Source: JBFLVQ01 sp040758525 (lineage in GTDB: Bacteria > Acidobacteriota > Blastocatellia > Chloracidobacteriales > JADJPF01). Taken from it: a stretch of 14,135 nt of DNA. The number at the start of each line of letters is the position of its first letter. The stretch's first letter is position 1. The notes beneath the pieces are model-generated. The model was not told where the DNA came from. It searched no databases and saw only the letters and a program-made list of their open reading frames with translations. The stretch lies in contig JBFLVQ010000182.1 in the NCBI GenBank assembly GCA_040758525.1, forward strand, positions 1-14,135, written 5' to 3'. Made by a program: the position numbers and the translations under genes. This document shows, in pieces, positions 4,911 to 12,136 of the stretch.

Positions 4911-7850
4911 ATGAATAAGAGACTATTTTCCATAAATGAAAAAGGAGCAACCTTAGTAGTGACAGCATTGATACTGGCACTGCTTACCGTATTTGTTGCT
5001 GCTGCCTTGATCAATACTACCTCCTCGACAATTACTACCAATAATGATGCTGCTTCTACACAAGCTTTTTATGCTTCTTATGGCTGTCTGGAGATGATGA
5101 GTAAAAATTTCAGCGAGCTTTTTAACATTAATACCAGCCCATCTCAAGCGCAGCTTGATGCGGTGGCAGCAATAACGCCAAATATACCGAACACTACTTT
5201 TGCTGCAAACATAAGGCGAACACGAAGTTTAGGCACAATACTATTGGAAACGGGTCCTTATTCTGGGCTCAATGCATTACGAGATGAATTTGAGCTGACT
5301 TGTACTTGTACAATGGATAGTGGTGTACAGGTACAAGTTACCAGGCAGCTTTACAATAACCTGATACCAATATTCCAGTTTGCGATCTTCTCGACACGCC
5401 ACTTGGAGTTCTACAATGGTCCGCCCTTCAACTTTGGTGGACGTGTGCACGCCAACGGCCATATTTATATGAATAATGGAGGTGCACTAGATTTCTCATC
5501 ACGCATAACTATGACCGGCGAGTTAGTTCGCGATCGTATGCGCAATGGGATCAACCGCGGCGGCACCGGTATTGCGCGGGTTCTCAATTCTAGTGGAACA
5601 CTTTTTGTGGATCTGACTGGTTCTGGTGGCAATTATCTTGGCAGTGGCAGTATCCTGCTAGGTCCTAATCGTGGCACAGTTGATCCATTAGGACATCCTC
5701 GTGCTGGTAATCCAGCCGATAACCCTTTCTTTACAACAAATATCACCAGTCAATTGGGTGGCCAACTAATTGTAAATTCAGTGCCATTACAACTTCCTTT
5801 TGAAAATGGTGGTGCACGCCCAATCGAACTAATTCGGCGTGGTCTAGCTGCTGATATACCGACGCTGGCATCTTCTCGTTTCTTTAACAAACCAGGATTG
5901 CGTATTACGCTTAGCGATTCACGAGGACAATTGCCAGGTGGAACTGGAGGTATTCAACTCAATCAGCCTAATCCAACACCTGCTAGCGCTACTTCTACTG
6001 GTGATAGGCGCATAGGCTATGTACCGCGAGCTCTTGGCGCTTATCAAGCTTCCCGTATAAATGGCCACCGCATACGTGGTTGGATCAAAGTTGAGACAGT
6101 GGCGATAGACAACAATGGTACAGTGGTTACTAATGATGTTACCGAGGCGATTCTAGCCTTGGGTGTGACCAGATATGAAGGTGCAGTAGCAGCCAATGCC
6201 CCTTATGGTTTGCCGCCTAATGATGTGGATTTAATTACTGCACGCACCAACTTGCGCAATGCCTATGGTACACTTGGCAACAATCTTGACGACAGATTTT
6301 CGGTTATTAGACTGCAGCGTTATGAACTGCCGACCTATTTAGCCGCTGCTAACTTTGATACAGGTGGTACTCCACCACGTCGGCTTGCTGACGGCAATCG
6401 TAACCATTTACGGCCAACTGCAGCTATGTTTCCTACTCCTCCTGGATCAGCTACTGAAGCATTGCTGGTGGATGATAGCACCACCAACCCAGACCAAGCC
6501 GATACTCCAGCGATCGTCCATCAGCTCAGTAATTCTTTAACTACTATAAATAGTAATCAAGCCTGGATAGCTTATCCGATCACCTTCTTTGATCCACGTG
6601 AAGGACGCAACCTAAATAGTGCCAACCCCGCAGCCAATGTGGTAGAAGTGAAAGGGGTCTTTAGTGTTGTTGAGATCGATATGGATAACCTGAAACGATT
6701 ACTTACAGGTGGCTTTGATAATTTGTTTACTGCTGGCAGCATTCCCTTTAGTGCTAGTCAAATTGGCAGTGAGACTAATGGCTGGATTATTTCTGTGTCA
6801 GATCGACGTGGTGATGTATCTGGTGGATTTGGCGAAAATGGTAAATATGATTTTGAAACTGTGTATGGCAATGGTACCCCTGAATATATACCAGCAGCCG
6901 GTCAGACGCTCTTCAATATTGAAGATACCAATGATAATGGTGCAATAGAAGTAGATACTGGTGCTAATGGTGAGGCCGCGCCTACTACTGAAACTATCGA
7001 CCTTATCGAGGCTATCACCAAAGGCCCTTGGCGTACTGCTGCAGGTAGGGTTAACCTCAATACGATACCAAGCACTTCTACAGGAGTCTTTCGTCGTGCC
7101 GTGCGTCTCACTAATGGTCAAGATCTCTCTTTCACCGGTCCCGTTAGTGCGTTGAATAATAGACGCGGTATTACCGTTGCCTCAGAGAATCCAGTCTATA
7201 TACAAGGCAACTACAACTGTAATCTTCCTCTCACAACCAGTATTGGTAATCCCACACCCCCAGCTTCTTATCAGGGACCGCAAGTGCCAGCATCAGTAAT
7301 TTCTGATGCTGTGACACTACTTTCTAGGAATTGGCTAGATTCTACCAGCTTCCATTCTACCAGTCGGTATGCTGTCACCAACCGCAATGCTTCTACAACC
7401 TCTTACCGCCTGGCAGTGCTTTCTGGCCGACCACGCGATGGTCTGTTTGGTGCTGCTCAGGGAGCAAACGATACAGTAATGTGGGGTGTGAAAGGCTCAA
7501 GCGGTGGCGTCGGTCCAGGCCAAGAGGATGATGACACCAGGCTCTATGGTGGAGTACACAATTTTTTACGTTATCTAGAAGATTGGAGTACGGATGATGT
7601 GGGGAATTTTGCTCCGGATTATCCTGGCCGTAATCGACAAACGCTCTTCTATACAGGGTCACTCATTGATGGCTGGGATAGTTGGCAAGCCAATGGCACC
7701 TACAAATGCTGTGGTCTCGTCTATGAACCGCCATTCCGCGATTACATCTTTGATGCTTCGTTCCTTGATCCAGCGCGTTTGCCTCCTGGTACACCAAACT
7801 TACAGTACATACTACTTACTAGTTTCCGTCAGAATATCAGACCAAACTAG
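4911..7850 (+). CDS. Giant PilX-like pilus assembly protein
   Basis: The product is 979 residues. The ATG at 4911 is preferred over an in-frame ATG at 4842 inside pilW: GGAG at 4900-4903 precedes it, and it gives a short leader before Gly12|Ala13-TLVV, the PilX-type N-terminus (no Glu at +5, as in PilX proteins), then a hydrophobic helix to about 33. Residues about 154-187 (FAIFSTRHLEFYNGPPFNFGGRVHANG region) resemble the repeat-rich surface domain found in large PilX relatives (DUF4900-like, from memory). Residues 672-682 form an EF-hand-like loop (D-T-N-D-N-G-A-I-E-V-D) with the usual twelfth acidic ligand missing. NPVYIQGNYN lies at about 762-771 and a vicinal Cys pair at 933-934. Classical PilX proteins are under 250 residues, so this is several-fold larger. 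It is the last gene of the unit and no pilY1 follows. Confidence 0.85.
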   Translation: MNKRLFSINEKGATLVVTALILALLTVFVAAALINTTSSTITTNNDAASTQAFYASYGCLEMMSKNFSELFNINTSPSQAQLDAVAAITPNIPNTTFAANIRRTRSLGTILLETGPYSGLNALRDEFELTCTCTMDSGVQVQVTRQLYNNLIPIFQFAIFSTRHLEFYNGPPFNFGGRVHANGHIYMNNGGALDFSSRITMTGELVRDRMRNGINRGGTGIARVLNSSGTLFVDLTGSGGNYLGSGSILLGPNRGTVDPLGHPRAGNPADNPFFTTNITSQLGGQLIVNSVPLQLPFENGGARPIELIRRGLAADIPTLASSRFFNKPGLRITLSDSRGQLPGGTGGIQLNQPNPTPASATSTGDRRIGYVPRALGAYQASRINGHRIRGWIKVETVAIDNNGTVVTNDVTEAILALGVTRYEGAVAANAPYGLPPNDVDLITARTNLRNAYGTLGNNLDDRFSVIRLQRYELPTYLAAANFDTGGTPPRRLADGNRNHLRPTAAMFPTPPGSATEALLVDDSTTNPDQADTPAIVHQLSNSLTTINSNQAWIAYPITFFDPREGRNLNSANPAANVVEVKGVFSVVEIDMDNLKRLLTGGFDNLFTAGSIPFSASQIGSETNGWIISVSDRRGDVSGGFGENGKYDFETVYGNGTPEYIPAAGQTLFNIEDTNDNGAIEVDTGANGEAAPTTETIDLIEAITKGPWRTAAGRVNLNTIPSTSTGVFRRAVRLTNGQDLSFTGPVSALNNRRGITVASENPVYIQGNYNCNLPLTTSIGNPTPPASYQGPQVPASVISDAVTLLSRNWLDSTSFHSTSRYAVTNRNASTTSYRLAVLSGRPRDGLFGAAQGANDTVMWGVKGSSGGVGPGQEDDDTRLYGGVHNFLRYLEDWSTDDVGNFAPDYPGRNRQTLFYTGSLIDGWDSWQANGTYKCCGLVYEPPFRDYIFDASFLDPARLPPGTPNLQYILLTSFRQNIRPN

Positions 7851-7872
7851 TGCGAAATTACCTGTTATAATG

Positions 7873-7901
7873 GCCACAGAGAGTGATAAGCTCTCTGTGG
7901 C
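7873..7901. terminator. Rho-independent terminator of the pilin unit
   Basis: A perfect 11-bp stem (GCCACAGAGAG at 7873-7883, CTCTCTGTGGC at 7891-7901) with a 7-base loop is followed on the plus strand by TTTGCTATTTT. It begins 23 bases after the stop of the PilX-like gene and lies between two convergent genes, so it ends the pilin transcript. It may also stop transcription of the leftward vWA gene, although the minus-strand tail has fewer T residues. Confidence 0.9.
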
Positions 7902-7932
7902 TTTGCTATTTTCCCTCACCGAATATTTATCT

Positions 7933-10900
7933 TTAGGGTAGCCCTACCAGTGTGCCTACATTAGCAGAAAGTGTCAGTTCTCTTAAGGCTAGTGAAATTA
8001 CAGAAGGTTGTGGGCCAAGTGTAATTCCACTGATTTGGGTTGTCAGCTTGTTATATGCAGTGCCGTCAACCTCATGTAGAAAGACTAAGGCAAAGAAAGC
8101 CTTGCTCAGTTTTAAATCACGACCTGAGCCCCAATTATTGACAAGCAAATTTCTTTTTAGTTCATCAAGCTTTTCTGATTTCTCCGGCTGGCCAGCAAGT
8201 AGAGTTATTAGCGCATGCTCAAGTCTGTATTTACTACGTGCTGCAGTCAGTGTGGCAATCTGTAAGAGTTGCTCACTATCCCCAACCCCTGCTCGCCTAC
8301 TACTGGTCAATGCAAACGCTGTCCAAGCAGTTGCTCGCATACTCTCTTTACCACTTTCACGTGAGCGCCAAATACCATCTGGCTCACGCAGCTTTAATAG
8401 CCCTGTGAAGAGCATTTGAGCTGCTTTTCGGTATTCTTCATTGGAAGAGGAATGTAAATTTTCTGTTAGCGCCCAGAGTGCTAGTGCCTGGATCTCTGTC
8501 TGTCGATCTTGTCCACGGCTGCCTTGTAGTATCCCATCTGCATCAATATTGGTTATCAGGTAATTGATACCACGACGAACTGCTTGCTGGTAACGACCAC
8601 GATCTGATGTATGGCCATGAGCTATTAGAGCAAGTGTAGCAAGCGCGGTCGCACGTAGTGAGTTAGCATTAACCGTATTTCCCCAGCCTCCGCTAGCTGA
8701 TTGTTGACGCACAAGATGATGTAACACACTGTTGCTGTTAGTTAAATCGAGGGTATTGCCGACAGGATTATATGCATCTGTGCTTGGTTCTGGTTTAGTT
8801 ACTGTTGCTGTAACAACTGGTATTGGTGCGGCTGGCTGGGTTGGTAATGTGATTCGGTTTAGACTGTTAATGCTGCTTGTTCCACCAGTTTGACTATTTG
8901 TGTTGATTGGTCTGCCTATGATCGCAGGTCTATTTGCGCTGTTACTTGTTAATGTGGTGGCTGGTGTTGTTGTGGCTGCTTTAGGTGAAGTGGGGAGAAC
9001 TTGATTATGTGCCAAGGCACTTGTATTTGTGGAGGTGGCTTTTCCTATTGCCGCCATTGAGGAGAGTTTGGGAGTCTTAGTCACATTTGAATGGCTCCAA
9101 CCAGATGGTAGCGCTACCGGTACAGAGATCTGTCTAGGTTTCTTTGCCGCCCCCACTGTTTGCAGGTCTGTTGCAACAAAGGATGTGAATGGACTAAGTA
9201 ATTGATAAGTTAATGCCAACTGTGTGATCTGATTCTTGAGCTTGGTATCATTAGGCTTCTCAATAAGTAGATCGGACAGTTGTTCTATCTGTGCACGTGC
9301 CCAGAGCGAAGCCAGTGTTTTAGCGCGGACAGTGGATTTGGTAGCATCAACTGAGATTGGTAAAGAGAAGAGACCTTGTGCATGCTGGCCACTAATCTGT
9401 AAAGGTTGATGTCCATTGGGAAGGAATTTCCCGATCACAAAGACCGGTTGGTTTAAGTATAGATCTGGCAGCGGATTGGGGGTAACATCACTAGCTATCA
9501 AGCCACCCCAATCGATCGCTAGATCGGTAAGCATAGGCGCATAGATACGCTTGCGAAAGCGCTCAATGGCAGGCTCAATATCTTGTTGCTCGGGATGTAG
9601 AAACTCTACTGTGCCGCGTCCGATCTGTGCCAGTTTCTTAAGGAAATACTCATTCACAGCAGTATCTATACCGAAAGTAAAGATACGTGACTTAGCCAAT
9701 TTTAGCTTTACCTGTTGTAGTATCTCTGCTTCATTGCCAACCTGTCCATCAGTAAAGAAGACAATCAAACGCAACTTGTTATCAATGGGTGGTTGTTCTA
9801 GTGCGTATAGAAGTGGTGGCAGCATCTCTGTACCACCATCTACTTCTAGACTCTTAATGTAGGCTTTTGCTTCTGTTAGATTGCCGGGTGTGACAGGTAG
9901 CGAAGATTCCCACATAGGTTTAAAACCGGTTGAGAATCTAACAATGTTAAAAGCATCTTGTGGGTTAAGGCTCTCTAGACAGACACTGAGCGCACGCTTG
10001 GCTTGAGCTAATTTTTCGCCTGCCATTGAACCAGAGGTGTCTATAATTAGAATCACCTCTTTAGGACGCATATCATCGACCTCGGCCACTGCTGTAGGAG
10101 TGGCCATTAGCAGAAAATATCCCTGGCCACGTTTGTTAACAGCTTGCATAAATGTGGCCTGTAGCTTTTCACCAGCAATCTTGTATTCAAGGATAAAATC
10201 CTTGTTAGGGATCTCGTCATGTTTGGCCAGTTTTACCTTATAGTGTGAGGAAGAGATCTCTCGCTCTTCTATCTCATGCGAAATGCAGCGCAGTTCTCGA
10301 ATAGGGAAACCAATATCCAAATCGACATTAATTGAGATATTGCCAGGACGTTGTTGTGGCGGCAAGACCGTAGGCGTAATACGAGAGGCATCTGGTACCT
10401 GAGTCGTATCTAGCGCTGCTCCTACTCCCTGTTTGCCAATAGGATTGCCTGGAATATAACGAGGTGCGACAACAGTGGGAAAGTGCAGCCGAAACCCACC
10501 ATCATCATAAGCCAGTCGTTCTGTATAGTGTATTCGTACGACAATTTTCTTGCCGGGTTTGATATTGGCTACTGAGGCAGTAAAAATGTTAGGTCGTTCC
10601 TGTTCCAGTAATGCGGTTTGATGGCCAGCATTGCGTGCCACCTGATAGTCTAGGCGTGCTTCTGTGCGCTCTTTAACACTACCTCGAATTACTCGTTTGC
10701 CAATTCGTATCTCCATTGCATCAACGGCTGATTCTGATGGCAATGGAAAGATGTAAATGGCTTCTATCTCTTCCGTGTAGGGATTGGTGAAAATCTGCTC
10801 TACATCGACCGAGGCGATAAAGCCTATCAGAGAGATCTTCACATTGGTTTTCTTTAAGGGAATGGATTCCAAAGTTTCACCGGTGCGAATCAACATTCCT

Positions 10901-11013
10901 TCGCTAGGATCTATTTCTTCTATGGGCTCCTTAGTGTTAGCGAGAATGGTTGAAGTGAATGCAAGTACCCATGCCAAAAGCATGCAGGCAAGTAACGCAG
11001 CTTTTTTGTGCAT
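7933..11013 (-). CDS. Secreted VIT-vWA domain protein with C-terminal toroid-like domain
   Basis: The product is 1026 residues. A signal peptide (1 to about 25) indicates export. A VIT domain covers about 40-170 (inter-alpha-trypsin inhibitor type, with NPYTEEIEAIYIFPLP and later ERPNIFTASVANIKPG). A vWA domain covers about 317-490 with a complete metal-ion-dependent adhesion site: D325-x-S327-x-S329, T395 in DGGT, and D422 in FFTDG. Residues about 560-620 (LTYQLLSPFTSFVATD) match the segment following vWA in this family. Residues about 640-755 are a Thr/Ser/Asn/Pro-rich linker. Residues about 760-990 are helical repeats with a QW-like motif (Q771-SAS-G-G-W777) and a related DGIW (879-882), resembling terpene-cyclase/prenyltransferase toroid folds but lacking an evident catalytic DxDD or DCTAE motif. 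The role is probably adhesion or protein binding in the envelope. GAGGG precedes the start. Confidence 0.9.
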   Translation of the reverse strand: MHKKAALLACMLLAWVLAFTSTILANTKEPIEEIDPSEGMLIRTGETLESIPLKKTNVKISLIGFIASVDVEQIFTNPYTEEIEAIYIFPLPSESAVDAMEIRIGKRVIRGSVKERTEARLDYQVARNAGHQTALLEQERPNIFTASVANIKPGKKIVVRIHYTERLAYDDGGFRLHFPTVVAPRYIPGNPIGKQGVGAALDTTQVPDASRITPTVLPPQQRPGNISINVDLDIGFPIRELRCISHEIEEREISSSHYKVKLAKHDEIPNKDFILEYKIAGEKLQATFMQAVNKRGQGYFLLMATPTAVAEVDDMRPKEVILIIDTSGSMAGEKLAQAKRALSVCLESLNPQDAFNIVRFSTGFKPMWESSLPVTPGNLTEAKAYIKSLEVDGGTEMLPPLLYALEQPPIDNKLRLIVFFTDGQVGNEAEILQQVKLKLAKSRIFTFGIDTAVNEYFLKKLAQIGRGTVEFLHPEQQDIEPAIERFRKRIYAPMLTDLAIDWGGLIASDVTPNPLPDLYLNQPVFVIGKFLPNGHQPLQISGQHAQGLFSLPISVDATKSTVRAKTLASLWARAQIEQLSDLLIEKPNDTKLKNQITQLALTYQLLSPFTSFVATDLQTVGAAKKPRQISVPVALPSGWSHSNVTKTPKLSSMAAIGKATSTNTSALAHNQVLPTSPKAATTTPATTLTSNSANRPAIIGRPINTNSQTGGTSSINSLNRITLPTQPAAPIPVVTATVTKPEPSTDAYNPVGNTLDLTNSNSVLHHLVRQQSASGGWGNTVNANSLRATALATLALIAHGHTSDRGRYQQAVRRGINYLITNIDADGILQGSRGQDRQTEIQALALWALTENLHSSSNEEYRKAAQMLFTGLLKLREPDGIWRSRESGKESMRATAWTAFALTSSRRAGVGDSEQLLQIATLTAARSKYRLEHALITLLAGQPEKSEKLDELKRNLLVNNWGSGRDLKLSKAFFALVFLHEVDGTAYNKLTTQISGITLGPQPSVISLALRELTLSANVGTLVGLP

Positions 11014-11046
11014 ATTTCCCTCTCGTCTGTTTCAAAAGTAACTAAA

Positions 11047-11068
11047 AGAGGAGCGGGTATGCTCCTTT
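11047..11068 (-). terminator. Hairpin just upstream of the vWA gene (terminator or attenuator)
   Basis: An 8-bp stem with one G-T pair (11047-11054 with 11061-11068, core GGAGC/GCTCC, 6-base loop) is followed on the minus strand by TTTAGTTACTTTTG. It is 125 bases past the stop of the upstream minus-strand gene, so it could end that transcript. It is also only 33 bases before the vWA start codon, leaving no room for a normal promoter between, so vWA mRNA starting upstream would include it. Confidence 0.45.
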
Positions 11069-11148
11069 ACACTTGAAAACGCGAAGAAAGTTCCAAATAA
11101 AGGGATAAATTTTTCTCATTTGATACCATTACTAATTATCCATTAAAC

Positions 11149-11171
11149 GTCACAGGGAGATCTTTTGTGAC
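11149..11171 (-). other. Inverted repeat after the 257-residue gene
   Basis: GTCACA at 11149-11154 and TGTGAC at 11166-11171 form a 6-bp stem with an 11-base loop, about 20 bases past the stop of the leftward gene. The minus-strand tail GTTTAATGG is only weakly T-rich, so it is a poor terminator. It could instead be an operator for a dimeric regulator of the downstream vWA gene. Confidence 0.3.
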
Positions 11172-11192
11172 AGGGTAGGAGACTATGCTGGT

Positions 11193-11966
11193 TTAGTCGA
11201 TCAGCAATCGTACTTGTAACTCGTCAGCGCGCCGTACCGCCTCTGCATAACGTAGGTATTGACGAAAGGAATTACTGTATCTGATTAGATCATCTTTTTC
11301 TTGTTTGGAAAGATCTTGATGGAAGAGTGTGTCAAAAAGTTCTGTGTAATCGGCTAATGCCATTACTGGTAATTCACGACAATAACTACTTGCGCCATTA
11401 TCAGTAGTGGCAAAGCCACCTAACAGATCAAAGATGTTATCGGTACAGAGATGAGAGGCTTGACGATGTAATTTAATTGCGTTACGCAGTTCAAAGAAAC
11501 GCAGGCCATCAGCAGTAGTGACACGCCGTAAATCTTTGGTTACTTCACCATCAAAGGGAGACTCTCGGTCAATAAGTATATGCAGTATACGTGGCCAATC
11601 TGCTGCTGGCAGTACATCAAGGATAAGCTGTATACGGTTAGCAAGGAAGTGTTCAAAGGTCGCTTCAATAGGGTAGTTAATACGGCCCAGGCAGCCAATC
11701 AATTCACCATGATATTCTGGCAGGTTATTGGCTAGGTTGGCTGGGCATTGGCGGCAATGTGGCAAGATCTCATCAAGTTGGGTGAGCTTTGCGGTTGAGC
11801 GTTCAACGAACCGAATCATATCTTGTGTAGGTGGGTGTTGAGAATTGATGCTAAGCGTGATGAAGCGGGAATTAACACTTGCCAGTCGTGCCAACTCGCG
11901 CAATTTCTCTTCACTAATGCGCCGTCGCACTGCACAACTGAATTCAATACCAAACTCCAAAGACAT
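11193..11966 (-). CDS. Unrecognised cysteine-containing protein
   Basis: The product is 257 residues with no signal peptide or membrane segment, so it is probably cytoplasmic. I do not recognise the family with certainty. The notable part is a cluster H70-C71-x2-C74-P-A-N followed by G91-C92-x-G-R-I-N-Y-P-I (to about 100). A C-x2-C with a third Cys 18 residues later could bind a metal or an iron-sulfur cluster. Further cysteines are at 11, 174 and 196. The C-terminal third is helical and charged (about 205-250, KQEKDD and EAVRRADEL). The ATG at 11964-11966 lacks a strong Shine-Dalgarno site (GGGTTGGG upstream), and the frame stays open upstream without a better start, so the N-terminus is somewhat uncertain. 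The gene is divergent from the carbonic anhydrase gene across about 170 bases. Confidence 0.75.
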   Translation of the reverse strand: MSLEFGIEFSCAVRRRISEEKLRELARLASVNSRFITLSINSQHPPTQDMIRFVERSTAKLTQLDEILPHCRQCPANLANNLPEYHGELIGCLGRINYPIEATFEHFLANRIQLILDVLPAADWPRILHILIDRESPFDGEVTKDLRRVTTADGLRFFELRNAIKLHRQASHLCTDNIFDLLGGFATTDNGASSYCRELPVMALADYTELFDTLFHQDLSKQEKDDLIRYSNSFRQYLRYAEAVRRADELQVRLLID

Positions 11967-11983
11967 AACCCAACCCTGCTTGC

Positions 11984-12019
11984 TGTAGTAATAGTTAACG
12001 TTACACGTACACTACTACA
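11984..12019. promoter_or_regulatory. Inverted repeat between the divergent genes
   Basis: TGTAGTA (11984-11990) and TACTACA (12013-12019) are exact reverse complements separated by 22 bases, and an 8-bp palindrome TAACGTTA (11996-12003) lies between them, slightly off centre. The site is 18 bases upstream of the start codon of the leftward gene, a plausible operator position. No regulator is identified. Confidence 0.3.
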
Positions 12020-12062
12020 TCGTCAAGCTTTCTAGTAATTAGCAGAGGGTTTGAGAAGCGGA

Positions 12063-12091
12063 TTGCAAAATAGGTAGTTTCCAACTAGAAT
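12063..12091 (+). promoter_or_regulatory. Sigma-70-type promoter of the carbonic anhydrase gene
   Basis: The -35 box TTGCAA (12063-12068) and -10 box TAGAAT (12086-12091, five of six consensus bases) are separated by exactly 17 bases. Transcription would begin near 12098, giving a leader of about 39 bases before the ATG at 12137. Confidence 0.55.
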
Positions 12092-12094
12092 GGC

Positions 12095-12104
12095 CACCCG
12101 GGTG
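12095..12104. promoter_or_regulatory. Perfect palindrome at the predicted transcription start
   Basis: CACCCGGGTG is a perfect 10-bp palindrome beginning four bases after the predicted -10 box, so it overlaps the expected transcription start of the carbonic anhydrase gene. A repressor bound here would block initiation. It is short enough to be chance. Confidence 0.3.
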
Positions 12105-12136
12105 ATCAGAGTCGATATTGGAAAGAGGAGGAGCGT

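Noticed and set aside
7952..8419. 155-codon plus-strand frame opposite the vWA gene.
   Set aside because: It is antisense to well-supported coding sequence, with Ser-rich low-complexity content and no ribosome site.
11049..11059. Plus-strand AGGAGCGGGTA identical to the ribosome-site region at 1306-1316.
   Set aside because: The following ATG gives only five codons before a stop, so it is a chance 11-base match inside a hairpin.
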